Below, piece after piece: positions 44,209 through 54,714 of a stretch of DNA of 64,000 nucleotides (the first letter of the stretch is position 1; every line of letters starts with the position of its first letter). The stretch lies in contig NZ_VBUT01000003.1 of NCBI RefSeq assembly GCF_005863245.1, positions 372,001 to 436,000 of the forward strand. Direction: 5' to 3'. The translations under genes and the position numbers were made by a program. The notes under the pieces were generated by a model that saw nothing but the letters and a program-made list of their open reading frames with translations, had not been told where the DNA came from and ran no database searches. The DNA comes from Nocardia cyriacigeorgica. Its GTDB lineage: Bacteria; Actinomycetota; Actinomycetes; Mycobacteriales; Mycobacteriaceae.

Positions 44209-46479
44209 ATGTCCGAAACCACCGAACGCGCGCACAGCACGGCCGTCGAGGTCGAGCCCGGAGTCTTCGAATCCGTCGCGCTGATCGACAACGGGAGCTA
44301 CGGCACCCGCACCATTCGCTTCGAGACCGGCCGTCTGGCCCGTCAGGCCGCCGGCTCGGTCGTGGCCTACCTCGACGACGAGACCATGCTGCTGTCGGCC
44401 ACCACCGCCGGCAAGCACCCCAAAGACCAGTTCGACTTCTTCCCGCTGACGGTCGACGTCGAAGAGCGCATGTACGCCGCGGGCCGCATCCCCGGCTCGT
44501 TCTTCCGTCGTGAGGGCCGCCCCTCCACCGACGCGATCCTCACCTGCCGCCTGATCGACCGGCCGCTGCGCCCGTCGTTCGTCGACGGCCTGCGCAACGA
44601 GATCCAGGTCGTGGTCACGGTGATGAGCCTCGACCCCAACGACCTCTACGACGTGGTCGCGATCAACGCGGCCTCGGCGTCCACCCAGATCGCCGGACTG
44701 CCGTTCTCCGGCCCCGTCGGCGGCGTGCGCGTGGCGCTGATCGAGGGCCAGTGGGTCGCGTTCCCGACCGTCGAGCAGCTCGAGGGCGCGGTGTTCGACA
44801 TGGTCGTCGCCGGTCGCGTGGTCGACTCCGGTGACGTCGCCATCATGATGGTCGAGGCCGAGGCCACCGACAAGGTCATCGAGCTGATCGACGGCGGCGC
44901 CCAGGCGCCCACCGAGGCCGTCGTGGCCGAGGGCCTCGAGGCCGCCAAGCCGTTCATCGCCCGGCTGTGCCGCGCGCAGGCCGATCTGGCCGCGCTGGCC
45001 GCCAAGCCGACCGGCGAGTTCCCGCTGTTCCCGCCGTATGAGGCCGATGTCTTCGAGGCCGTGGAGGGCACCGCCAAACGTGAGCTGAACGAGGCGCTCA
45101 GCATCGCCGACAAGCAGGAGCGCGAGGCGAAGATCGACGAGATCAAGCTCGATGTGCTCTCGCGTCTCGGCGAGGACTTCGTGGGCCGGGAGAAGGAGCT
45201 GGGCGCGGCGTTCCGCTCGGTCACCAAGAAGCTGGTGCGTCAGCGCATCCTCACCGACGGCTTCCGCATCGACGGCCGTGGCCTCGCCGATATCCGCGCG
45301 CTGTCCGCGGAGGTCGCCGTGGTGCCGCGGGCGCACGGTTCGGCGCTGTTCGAGCGCGGTGAGACCCAGATCCTCGGCATCACCACCCTCGACATGGTCA
45401 AGATGGCCCAGCAGGTCGACTCGCTGGGCCCCGAGACCAGCAAGCGCTACATGCACCACTACAACTTCCCGCCGTTCTCCACCGGTGAGACCGGCCGCGT
45501 CGGCTCGCCCAAGCGGCGCGAGATCGGCCACGGTGCACTCGCCGAGCGTGCGCTGATCCCGGTGCTGCCCAGCCAGGAAGAGTTCCCCTACGCCATCCGT
45601 CAGGTGTCGGAGGCGCTGGGTTCCAACGGCTCCACCTCGATGGGTTCGGTGTGTGCCTCCACCCTGGCGCTGCTCAACGCCGGTGTGCCGCTCAAGGCGC
45701 CGGTCGCCGGTATCGCCATGGGCCTGGTGTCGGACACCGTCACCAACGACAAGGGTGAGGACGAGGTCCGCTACGTCGCGCTGACCGACATCCTCGGCGC
45801 CGAAGACGCCTTCGGCGACATGGACTTCAAGGTCGCCGGTACCCGCGACTTCGTCACCGCGCTGCAGCTGGACACCAAGCTCGACGGCATCCCGTCGAAG
45901 GTGCTGGCCGGCGCGCTGAGCCAGGCGCACGACGCGCGCAACACCATCCTGGACGTGATGGCCGAGGCCATCGCCACCCCGGACGAGATGAGCCCCTACG
46001 CCCCGCGCGTCACCGCGATCAAGATCCCGGTCGACAAGATCGGCGAGGTGATCGGGCCCAAGGGCAAGGTGATCAACCAGATCACCGAGGAGACCGGCGC
46101 CAACATCTCCATCGAGGACGACGGCACCGTGTTCGTCGGCGCCACCGACGGCCCCTCGGCGCAGGCCGCGATCGACCAGATCAACGCCATCGCCAACCCG
46201 CAGCTGCCCAAGGTGGGCGAGCGTTTCCTCGGCACGGTCGTCAAGACCACCGCCTTCGGCGCGTTCGTCTCGCTGCTGCCGGGCCGTGACGGTCTGGTGC
46301 ACATCTCCAAGCTGGGCAACGGCAAGCGGGTGGCCAAGGTCGAAGACGTGGTCAACGTCGGTGACAAGCTGCGCGTGGAGATCGCCGATATCGACAACCG
46401 CGGCAAGATCTCGCTGATCCCGGTCGAGGAGACCACCGAAGAGCCCTCCGGCGATGCGGACGCGCCCGCGGGCGAGTAG
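44209..46479 (+). CDS. pnp: Polynucleotide phosphorylase/guanosine pentaphosphate synthetase
   Basis: A 756-aa 3'-5' exoribonuclease. It has two RNase PH domains (first with [20 protein letters not shown], second with [20 protein letters not shown] and [20 protein letters not shown]), then KH ([19 protein letters not shown]) and S1 ([20 protein letters not shown]) domains. In actinobacteria the enzyme is also called GpsI. GAGAGAAG precedes the ATG. It has a long structured leader and a terminator after the stop. Confidence 0.97.
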   Translation: MSETTERAHSTAVEVEPGVFESVALIDNGSYGTRTIRFETGRLARQAAGSVVAYLDDETMLLSATTAGKHPKDQFDFFPLTVDVEERMYAAGRIPGSFFRREGRPSTDAILTCRLIDRPLRPSFVDGLRNEIQVVVTVMSLDPNDLYDVVAINAASASTQIAGLPFSGPVGGVRVALIEGQWVAFPTVEQLEGAVFDMVVAGRVVDSGDVAIMMVEAEATDKVIELIDGGAQAPTEAVVAEGLEAAKPFIARLCRAQADLAALAAKPTGEFPLFPPYEADVFEAVEGTAKRELNEALSIADKQEREAKIDEIKLDVLSRLGEDFVGREKELGAAFRSVTKKLVRQRILTDGFRIDGRGLADIRALSAEVAVVPRAHGSALFERGETQILGITTLDMVKMAQQVDSLGPETSKRYMHHYNFPPFSTGETGRVGSPKRREIGHGALAERALIPVLPSQEEFPYAIRQVSEALGSNGSTSMGSVCASTLALLNAGVPLKAPVAGIAMGLVSDTVTNDKGEDEVRYVALTDILGAEDAFGDMDFKVAGTRDFVTALQLDTKLDGIPSKVLAGALSQAHDARNTILDVMAEAIATPDEMSPYAPRVTAIKIPVDKIGEVIGPKGKVINQITEETGANISIEDDGTVFVGATDGPSAQAAIDQINAIANPQLPKVGERFLGTVVKTTAFGAFVSLLPGRDGLVHISKLGNGKRVAKVEDVVNVGDKLRVEIADIDNRGKISLIPVEETTEEPSGDADAPAGE

Positions 46480-46510
46480 TACTTGACGGTGTGACGAAGC
46501 AGAACTCGGC

Positions 46511-46542
46511 AACCCCCTTGCTCCTGAACGGGCAAGGGGGTT
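46511..46542 (+). terminator. Terminator after pnp
   Basis: AACCCCCTTGC (46511-46521) and GCAAGGGGGTT (46532-46542) form an 11-bp stem 31 bases after the pnp stop. Its position shows that the protease gene begins after it, at 46560. Confidence 0.7.
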
Positions 46543-46559
46543 CGTCATCGAATTGGCGG

Positions 46560-47873
46560 GTGAGCAAAACGGAGACGGCGACTGAGACCGGAGTCCGGCG
46601 CACGGTGCTGCCCGGTGGGTTGCGGGTGGTGACCGAGCATCTTCCCGGGGTGCGTTCGGCCTCGATCGGCGTCTGGGTGGGTGTCGGCTCGCGTGATGAG
46701 GGCCCGACCGTCGCCGGCGCCGCGCACTTCCTCGAGCACCTGCTGTTCAAGGCCACACCCACCCGGACCGCGCTCGATATCGCCGAGGCGATGGACGCGG
46801 TGGGCGGTGAGTTGAACGCGTTCACCGCCAAGGAGCAGACCTGCTACTACGCCCATGTGCTGGACGAGGATCTACCGCTGGCGGTGGAACTGGTTTCCGA
46901 TGTGGTGCTCAACGGGCTGTGCAGGTCCGAGGATGTGGATATCGAGCGGCAGGTGGTGCTCGAAGAGATCGCCATGCGCGACGACGACCCGGAAGACCTG
47001 GTCGGCGACGCGTTCTTGACCGCGCTGTTCGGCGATCATCCGATCGGGCGTCCGGTGATCGGCTCGGTGGAGTCCATCGAGGGGATGCGCGCCACCCAGC
47101 TGCGTTCGTTCCATCAGCGCCGCTACCGCCCCGACCGCATGGTGGTCGCGGTCGCGGGCAATGTGGAGCACGAGCACACCGTGGAGCTGGTGCACCGCGC
47201 CTTCGCCGACCGGCTCGACCCCACCGCCGAGCCGATGCCGCGGCGCGAGGGCCGGTTCCGCACGCGGTCGGCGCCGCAACTGCACTGGAGCCACCGCGAC
47301 AGCGAACAATCGCATCTGGTGTTCGGAGTGCGCGCCTTCGGCAGGCATGAGGGTGAACGCCGCTGGCCGCTGTCGGTACTCAACACCGTGATCGGCGGCG
47401 GACTGAGTTCGCGGCTGTTCCAACGCATCCGGGAAGAACGCGGCCTGGCGTACTCGGTGTATTCGAGTGTGGACACCTTCGCCGACACCGGCGCCTTCTC
47501 GGTGTACATCGGGTGCCAGCCGGAGAACCTGGCCGAGGTCGCCGCCCTCGCGCGCGGCGTGCTGGAAGAGGTCGCGGCGAACGGCATCACCGACGCCGAA
47601 TGCGCCCGCGCCAAGGGCTCACTGCGCGGGGGACTGGTGCTCGGGCTCGAGGATTCCTCGTCCCGGATGAACCGCATCGGGCGCAGCGAACTCAGCTACG
47701 GCAACCACCGCAGCGTCTCCGAGACGCTGGCCCGCATCGACGCGGTCACCACCGAGGAAGTCAGCGAGATCGCCCGCACGCTGCTGGCGCGGCCGTTCGG
47801 TGCATCGGTGGCGGGGCCGTATCGACGCACCCGGGAATTGCCTGCTTCGGTGCGGCGGCTCGTCGAGGGCTGA
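46560..47873 (+). CDS. M16 family zinc protease (PepR-like)
   Basis: A 437-aa insulinase-type metallopeptidase. The inverted zinc motif is HFLEHLLF, with the distal Glu in DIERQVVLEEIAMRDDDP; the C-terminal half carries GLSSRLFQRIREERGLAYSV. Homologues (Rv2782c, mitochondrial-processing-peptidase-like) process proteins or peptides; the substrate is unknown. An earlier in-frame GTG at 46491 would put the pnp terminator inside the coding region, so I use GTG 46560. Confidence 0.92.
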   Translation: MSKTETATETGVRRTVLPGGLRVVTEHLPGVRSASIGVWVGVGSRDEGPTVAGAAHFLEHLLFKATPTRTALDIAEAMDAVGGELNAFTAKEQTCYYAHVLDEDLPLAVELVSDVVLNGLCRSEDVDIERQVVLEEIAMRDDDPEDLVGDAFLTALFGDHPIGRPVIGSVESIEGMRATQLRSFHQRRYRPDRMVVAVAGNVEHEHTVELVHRAFADRLDPTAEPMPRREGRFRTRSAPQLHWSHRDSEQSHLVFGVRAFGRHEGERRWPLSVLNTVIGGGLSSRLFQRIREERGLAYSVYSSVDTFADTGAFSVYIGCQPENLAEVAALARGVLEEVAANGITDAECARAKGSLRGGLVLGLEDSSSRMNRIGRSELSYGNHRSVSETLARIDAVTTEEVSEIARTLLARPFGASVAGPYRRTRELPASVRRLVEG

Positions 47874-48027
47874 TCACGGACGAGCAGCGCGCCGATCCGC
47901 TCGGCCGGCAACGTGGATCGTCGTCCCACCGGATCACGGAGCGATGCGCCGGCCGCGCTCGACGGCGCTGCCGTTCGTGGCGGGCACAGACCGGATGGGC
48001 CGGGCGGTGGCGCTGCCGGTTCTGTTG

Positions 48028-48423
48028 CTACCGGCGGCCGGATGCGTGCTGCTGATGGTGCGAGCCCTCGGGCGGCTGATGGTCGGCCACAGCGTCGCCC
48101 TGAGCCCGGTTGGCCGCCTCGACCACCGAGGCCAGCAACCCGGGCAGCGCCTCGTCGAGGGCGTCGGTGCGCAAGCGCTGGCAGGTCTGGCCGTCGATCA
48201 CCAGCCGTTCGATGACGCCGGCCTCGCGCAGGATCTTGAAATGGTGGGTGGCGGTGGACTTGTTGATCACGTCGTAGAGCGCGCCGCAGCGCACCGCGGT
48301 GCCCGCATTGCTCAGCCGGCGCACCATCTCGAGGCGCACCGGATCCTGGAGTGCGCCGAGCACAACGGGGAGCGCGGCCACGGGGTGGACCTCGGCGCCG
48401 GTGACCGCTGTGGTGTCCGTCAT
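48028..48423 (-). CDS. ArsR-type winged-helix regulator
   Basis: A 131-aa regulator: ALQDPVRLEMVRRLSNAGTA, then NKSTATHHFKILREAGVIER as the recognition helix region. No cysteine-pair metal motif of the ArsR/SmtB metal sensors is evident, so it may sense something else. GAGGTAG lies before the ATG. It is divergent from an MFS exporter, with a shared inverted repeat between them. Confidence 0.87.
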   Translation of the reverse strand: MTDTTAVTGAEVHPVAALPVVLGALQDPVRLEMVRRLSNAGTAVRCGALYDVINKSTATHHFKILREAGVIERLVIDGQTCQRLRTDALDEALPGLLASVVEAANRAQGDAVADHQPPEGSHHQQHASGRR

Positions 48424-48441
48424 GATCTACCTCACTGGGGG

Positions 48442-48499
48442 GTTTGATGATCGTCGTACCGTGCGTTATGGTCGATTTGGTTCGATCATTATCAAACTT
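48442..48499 (+). promoter_or_regulatory. MFS promoter with flanking inverted-repeat operator
   Basis: GTTTGATGATCG (48442-48453) is repeated in inverted form as CGATCATTATCAAAC (ending 48497) with a 3-base insertion. TTGATG (48444-48449) and TATGGT (48467-48472), 17 bases apart, form the MFS promoter inside this region. Confidence 0.55.
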
Positions 48500-48516
48500 A
48501 CCTGATCGGGGTTTCG

Positions 48517-49734
48517 ATGGCAGCGACAACGGCAGTGCCCGGCCAGGAGCGGGCCGCGCAGTCGTGGGCATACGCTCTGGTGCTGGCCGCCAGCGGCGTC
48601 GCGCTCGGGGTCTCCGGGGTACCGGCCCCGCTGTACGGCATCTACGAGCGGGAATGGCATCTGTCGCCGCTCACCACCACGATCGTGTTCGCCGTCTACG
48701 CGGTCGCGGCGCTGGGTGCGGTGCTGGTCTCCGGCCGGATCTCCGATGTGGTCGGGCGCAAGCCCGTGCTGCTCGGTGCGTTCGCCACGATGATCGTCGG
48801 GCTGATCGTCTTCGTGCTGGCCGATACGGTGCCGATGCTGTTGCTGGCGCGGGCGCTGCACGGCTTCGCTGTCGGCGCGACGGTGGTGGCGGGGGCGGCC
48901 GCCCTGCTGGATCTGCGGCCGCATCGCGGCGCGCGCTCGGGGCAGCTCACCGGCGTCGCCTTCAACGTCGGGATGGCGGTGGCGATTCTAGGGTCGGCGT
49001 TGCTCGCGCAGTACGCGCCGAATCCGCTGCGCACGCCGTATGTGGTGATCAGCGTGATCTGCTTGATCATCGGCGTCGGGGTGCTGGCATTGCGTGAACC
49101 GCATGTCGCGCGGGTCGCCGGCCGGATCCGGATCGCCAAACCCGCGGTGCCGCAGGAGATTCGCGGTGATTTCTGGTTCTCCGCGATCGGGGTGATGGCG
49201 GCCTGGTCGGTGCTCGGTGTGCTGCTGTCGCTGTATCCGTCGCTGGCCGCGGAGAAGACCGGCATCCACAACCTGGTGTTCGGTGGGCTGGTCGTCGCCT
49301 CGACCGCGCTGTCGGCGGCGCTGGCGCAGCTGTTCGCCACCGGGGTGCCCGCCAGGGCGGCGGCCATCATCGGCGATATCGGCATGGCGATCACCCTGCT
49401 GCTGACCGTCCCCGCCCTCGCCACGCACAACTGGGTGGCCGTCATCGGGATCGGGCTGGCCCTCGGCGCCACCTTCGGACTCGGTTTCGGCGGGTCCCTG
49501 CGACACCTGTCCAACGTCGTGCCGCAGCACAAGCGCGGCGAGACCATGTCGGCGTACTACCTGCTGGCGTACTCGGCGATGGCGCTACCCACGGTCGTCG
49601 CCGGCTGGGCCGCGACGACCTGGGGGTTGAGCACGGTGTTTCCGTGGTTCGTCGGTGCGGTGGCGGTGGCCTGCCTGATCGCCGCGGGTCTCGGCGTGCG
49701 CCGTGGGCGGGCCGAGGTGAAAGCCGCGGCCTGA
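48517..49734 (+). CDS. MFS transporter
   Basis: A 405-aa exporter with 12 predicted spans. Motif A is SGRISDVVGRKPVLLGAF; HGFAVGATVVAGAAALLDLR lies in span 4 and the loop after it. Substrate unknown. GGGG lies upstream of the ATG. It is divergently transcribed from an ArsR-type regulator that probably represses it. Confidence 0.88.
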   Translation: MAATTAVPGQERAAQSWAYALVLAASGVALGVSGVPAPLYGIYEREWHLSPLTTTIVFAVYAVAALGAVLVSGRISDVVGRKPVLLGAFATMIVGLIVFVLADTVPMLLLARALHGFAVGATVVAGAAALLDLRPHRGARSGQLTGVAFNVGMAVAILGSALLAQYAPNPLRTPYVVISVICLIIGVGVLALREPHVARVAGRIRIAKPAVPQEIRGDFWFSAIGVMAAWSVLGVLLSLYPSLAAEKTGIHNLVFGGLVVASTALSAALAQLFATGVPARAAAIIGDIGMAITLLLTVPALATHNWVAVIGIGLALGATFGLGFGGSLRHLSNVVPQHKRGETMSAYYLLAYSAMALPTVVAGWAATTWGLSTVFPWFVGAVAVACLIAAGLGVRRGRAEVKAAA

Positions 49735-49757
49735 GCCGGCGCACGCGGCGGTGCCGA

Positions 49758-50147
49758 TCAGTCGGCCGGTGTTTCGTGGACGGCCAGCCATTGCAGGCCG
49801 GGCTCACCGTCGGCGGGCGCCAGCACCGCCGTCACCCGGCGACGGGCGATCTGTCCGGCGTGGTGGTGCGATTCCAGGAATCGCACCACCGCCATTCCGG
49901 ATTCGTCGGCGAGTTCTTCGAATTCGCTGATATCGATGCGCAGTCCGGGGCTGGCATTGCGCGCGCCGCGCAGCCGGTCCAGCAGTTCGGTTCGCCGCAG
50001 GATTTCGCCTGTCGTCGTCACCATCGAGAACGATCGGTGCTGGGCGGCGGCGAAACGCTCGAAAACCGAAACGTCCGCTTCGGACCCCAGCCAGGTGGCG
50101 AGGTCGTCGTGCAATTCTTCGACTGCGGACTCGATATCGGTGCCCAT
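49758..50147 (-). CDS. Small conserved protein, DUF4440/NTF2-like
   Basis: A 129-aa protein starting MGTDIESAVEELHDDLATWL, with FAAAQHRSFSMVTTTGEILR, RIDISEFEELADESGMAVVR and LQWLAVHETPAD. The order of secondary structure fits an NTF2-like cone fold, a group of small enzymes and binding proteins; no active-site residue is assigned. The frame stays open to 50246, but ATG 50147 gives the usual length. It converges on the MFS gene. Confidence 0.7.
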   Translation of the reverse strand: MGTDIESAVEELHDDLATWLGSEADVSVFERFAAAQHRSFSMVTTTGEILRRTELLDRLRGARNASPGLRIDISEFEELADESGMAVVRFLESHHHAGQIARRRVTAVLAPADGEPGLQWLAVHETPAD

Positions 50148-50259
50148 CGCTATCCATTCTTCGCGTACTGGTTCGCCCACGGTGCCTCGCTGCCGCCGTG
50201 AGATGTTGCCGTGCGAGTAGTACGCGAAAGGGCCGGGTGTCGCCACCCGGCCCCATCCG

Positions 50260-50655
50260 CTACTGGGGCCAGCCGCCGTACGGGACGGTGATCAGCTCCA
50301 TGTAGTGCCCGCTGGGGTCGAGGAAGTAGATGCCTCGGCCACCGTCGTTGTGGTTGATCTCGCCCGGATGATGCTGATGCGGATCGGCCCAGTACTCGAG
50401 CTCGTAGCGCTGGATCTTGTCGTAGGCCGCGTCGAATTCGGCTTCCGACACCAGGAACGCATAGTGCTGAGGCTGGATTTCGTTGGTACCCGGCGGGACA
50501 TTGGCGAAATCGAAGGTGACGCCGTTACCGGTGGTGACCGGAATGAACGGGCCCCATTCGGTGCCGATGTCCACACCCAGAATGTCCGCCCAGAATTCGG
50601 CGGATACGCGATTGTCCTGACATCCGACAATGGTGTGATTGAACTGTACTGACAG
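50260..50655 (-). CDS. VOC family (glyoxalase/bleomycin-resistance-like) protein, apparent CTG start
   Basis: A 131-aa vicinal-oxygen-chelate fold protein. The N-terminus read from CTG 50655 is MSVQFNHTIVGCQDNRVSAE, the typical first beta-strand with its metal-ligand His, and the C-terminus has GIYFLDPSGHYMELITV with the ligand Glu. GAGGAG lies 8 bases before this CTG. No ATG, GTG or TTG occurs in frame between the upstream stop and the GTG at 50574, which would remove the first strand and the ligand. A CTG start is therefore the best reading. Confidence 0.8.
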   Translation of the reverse strand: MSVQFNHTIVGCQDNRVSAEFWADILGVDIGTEWGPFIPVTTGNGVTFDFANVPPGTNEIQPQHYAFLVSEAEFDAAYDKIQRYELEYWADPHQHHPGEINHNDGGRGIYFLDPSGHYMELITVPYGGWPQ

Positions 50656-50678
50656 GGGAGTTTCTCCTCGAGTAGTGA

Positions 50679-52159
<1,481 letters not shown>

Positions 52160-52180
52160 CACCGGGATACCCTCGTCGTC

Positions 52181-52633
52181 GTGTCGCGACTGTTGATCAT
52201 CCATCACACCCCGTCGCCGTTCATGCAGGCGATGTTCGAGGCCGTGGTCTCCGGCGCGACCGATCCGGAGATCGAGGGCGTGGAGGTCGTGCGCCGCGCC
52301 GCACTCGCGGTCTCCCCGTCCGACGTCCTCGACGCCGACGGCTATCTACTCGGCACCCCGGCCAACCTCGGCTACATGAGCGGGGCCCTCAAGCACGCGT
52401 TCGACGTCATCTACTACCCGTGCCTCGATTCCACGCGCGGACGGCCATTCGGTGCGTATTTCCACGGCAACGAGGGCACCGAGGGCGCGGAAAAGGGCGT
52501 CACGTCGATCACGACCGGGCTCGGTTGGGTGAAGGCGGCCGATTACCTGGTGGTCTCGGGCAAGCCGAGCAAAGAGAACCTGGAGGCCTGCTGGGAACTC
52601 GGCGCGACGCTCGCGGCGGGCTTGGCGCCCTGA
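52181..52633 (+). CDS. Flavodoxin-like NAD(P)H-dependent oxidoreductase (Rv2771c-like)
   Basis: A 150-aa flavodoxin-fold protein: SRLLIIHHTPSPFMQAMFEA binds the FMN phosphate, and YLLGTPANLGYMSGALKHAF is typical of FMN reductases. Partner and substrate are unknown. TACCCT (52168-52173) lies 7 bases before the GTG, so it can be transcribed separately from dapB as a leaderless message. Confidence 0.85.
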   Translation: MSRLLIIHHTPSPFMQAMFEAVVSGATDPEIEGVEVVRRAALAVSPSDVLDADGYLLGTPANLGYMSGALKHAFDVIYYPCLDSTRGRPFGAYFHGNEGTEGAEKGVTSITTGLGWVKAADYLVVSGKPSKENLEACWELGATLAAGLAP

Positions 52634-52744
52634 CGCGCCCCCGAATATTGGTGGCTGACCACGCGCGGCTTCGGCGGGCATACTGCTGGAGAACAAGTTG
52701 GCGGTCCGCGGTGGGCCGGGTTGCTCGGGATGGGAGTTGTCGAG

Positions 52745-53431
52745 GTGACGTGGGCCGAAGGGGTCGAAAGCACTCCACGCCGGATAGGGCTGGTCGAAGA
52801 CCATGAATCGGTCGCGATCGGCTTGGCGGCGATGCTCGCCCCGCATCCTGATCTCGACCTGGTGGCGACGGCGGGCACGGTAGCCGAGCTGCTCGCCGAT
52901 CCGGCGTTGGCCGAGCCGGTGGATCTGGTGGTGCTGGATCTGCGGCTGGCCGACGGGTCGACCCCGGAAGACAATGTGCGCGCGCTGCGTGAGCGCGGCA
53001 TGGAAGTGCTGGTGTTCACCGGCGCCGACAACGCTTTCCTGGTGCGTTCGGCGGCGCGTGCGGGTGTGCTCGGGGTGGTGCGCAAATCCGAGGATGTGCC
53101 CACCGTGGTGGCCGCGGTGCGCCGGGCGGCCTCCGGTGAGCAGGTCGTCACCACCGACTGGGCTGCCGCGATCGATGGTGACCCGCAGTTGTCGAGTGTG
53201 GGTTTGAGCCCGCGCCAGGAAGAGGTGCTCACTCTCTACGCGTCGGGGGAGAAGGCCTCGCGGGTGGCTCGGCTCACCGGTCTGTCGGAACAGACCGTCA
53301 ACGACTATCTGGGCCGGATCCGGCAGAAGTACGCCGATGCGGGCCGGCCCGCGCCCACCAAGACGGACCTGTACAAGCGTGCGGTGGAGGACGGATGGCT
53401 GCCGGTCCCCGAGCGGCATCCGCGCCCGTGA
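52745..53431 (+). CDS. NarL/LuxR-type response regulator
   Basis: A 228-aa two-component regulator. The receiver domain starts RRIGLVEDHESVAIGLAAML, with phospho-acceptor D65 in LVVLDLRLADGS. The C-terminal LuxR helix-turn-helix has LSPRQEEVLTLYASGEKASR and TGLSEQTVNDYLGRIRQKY. GTG 52745 (GGGAG 8 bases before) is chosen; ATG 52730 is possible. Its stop overlaps the kinase gene by 4 bases. Confidence 0.9.
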   Translation: MTWAEGVESTPRRIGLVEDHESVAIGLAAMLAPHPDLDLVATAGTVAELLADPALAEPVDLVVLDLRLADGSTPEDNVRALRERGMEVLVFTGADNAFLVRSAARAGVLGVVRKSEDVPTVVAAVRRAASGEQVVTTDWAAAIDGDPQLSSVGLSPRQEEVLTLYASGEKASRVARLTGLSEQTVNDYLGRIRQKYADAGRPAPTKTDLYKRAVEDGWLPVPERHPRP

Positions 53432-54714
53432 CCGCGTCCGGCTTGCTGGACACCGCCCCGACCTCGCCCACCCCGCTCGACCGAGTTCGCGCGACCCGCT
53501 GGTGGCGTGGGCTGGCCGCGGTGTCGCGAGACCAAGCAGCCGACGGTGCCTCCGAACGCATCCTGCGCCGCTTCGGGCTGGTCGTGGGCCTGGCCGGGGT
53601 GATCGCCGCCCTGGTCGAGTTGCCCGAGATCGCCGATCAGAGCCGCGATATCGCGCCCGGCTGGACGATCACCGCGGTGCTGCTGGCGTTCGGCATGTTC
53701 CCAGTGCTGGCCTTCGTCTCCATCGGTGCGCGTCCACGGACCATTCGCCTGGTCAGCGGTGCGGCCGCGATCAGTTTCCTGGGCGCGATGGTGGTGATCA
53801 TTCTGGCCTACTCCCAGCCCACCGACGCCGCGGGCTCGGTGTGGGTGTATCGCGTGCTCGCCCTCGGTGTGCTCGCGGCTGCCCTGGCATGGCCCACCGG
53901 GCCCGCGATCGGTTATCTGTTCGTCGGTTCGGCGCTGTCGGCCGTGGTCAACCTGTTCGTCGTGCCCGATGTCTCCGCGTTGACCACGGCGGGCGATTTC
54001 GCGCGGGCGGCCGGACTGTGCGCGCTGTTCCTCTGGTGTGTGGTCTACGCCAGGGAGGCGGGCATCCGGGTCGACCGGGAATCGGAGGTTGCCGGCCGCC
54101 GGGCCGCCGCCGTCGCCGGCGCCGCCGCGCGGGACCGGGAACGCGCCCGGTTCGCCGCCCTCATCCACGATGCGGTGCTGTCCACCCTGCTGGACGCCTC
54201 GCGCGGCGGCACCGAATCGCCGGTGCTGCGCCGTCAGGCCGAACGCACGCTGGAACAGCTCGACGAATCGCGGGCAGGCAGCACCGATCCCGACCATCTG
54301 GACGCGCAGTCGGCGATCGGTTTCCTGCGATCGGCGGTGCACGAGGTGAATCCAGGTATCGAATTCACCGCCCGCCGCACCGCCGGTTTCGATGACCTAC
54401 GCCTGCCGGTGCCCGCCGCGAGCACGATCGCCGCAGCCCTGGCCGAGGCCGCGCGCAACAGCCTGCGCCATGCCACGGTGCCCGGCCGCGAGGTGCACCG
54501 CAGCGTCACCGTGACGGTCAGCGCCGGCGGCATCCGCACCGAAATGCGCGATGACGGCGCCGGATTCGATCAGAACGTGGTGCCGGTGGACCGGCTCGGC
54601 ATTTCGGTGAGCATTCTCGGCCGGATGCGTCAGCTCGCCGGCGGCGCCGCGTTCGTGGAATCGCAGCCGGGCGAGGGGACCACGGTGACCTTGGTCTGGG
54701 GTGGCGATGGCTGA
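53428..54714 (+). CDS. Membrane sensor histidine kinase
   Basis: A 428-aa kinase with about six membrane segments in residues 50-205. A dimerisation/phosphotransfer helix follows with H247 in RFAALIHDAVLSTLLDAS, then an ATPase domain with N-box AEAARNSLRHA and glycine-rich MRDDGAGFD and GEGTTVTLVW. It should phosphorylate the coupled response regulator. The signal is unknown. The next gene overlaps its end. Confidence 0.9.
   Translation: MTASGLLDTAPTSPTPLDRVRATRWWRGLAAVSRDQAADGASERILRRFGLVVGLAGVIAALVELPEIADQSRDIAPGWTITAVLLAFGMFPVLAFVSIGARPRTIRLVSGAAAISFLGAMVVIILAYSQPTDAAGSVWVYRVLALGVLAAALAWPTGPAIGYLFVGSALSAVVNLFVVPDVSALTTAGDFARAAGLCALFLWCVVYAREAGIRVDRESEVAGRRAAAVAGAAARDRERARFAALIHDAVLSTLLDASRGGTESPVLRRQAERTLEQLDESRAGSTDPDHLDAQSAIGFLRSAVHEVNPGIEFTARRTAGFDDLRLPVPAASTIAAALAEAARNSLRHATVPGREVHRSVTVTVSAGGIRTEMRDDGAGFDQNVVPVDRLGISVSILGRMRQLAGGAAFVESQPGEGTTVTLVWGGDG

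Noticed and set aside
43652-44284. Open frame across the rpsO-pnp gap
   Set aside because: It includes both hairpins of the leader, has an Arg-rich random composition and no ribosome-binding site; treated as leader RNA.
44134-46548. 804-codon open frame opposite pnp
   Set aside because: Same effect of high GC at third positions; no recognisable protein and it covers the pnp gene completely.
46491-46559. Upstream GTG start for the M16 protease
   Set aside because: It would place the pnp terminator hairpin inside the coding region; the conserved protein begins after 46560.
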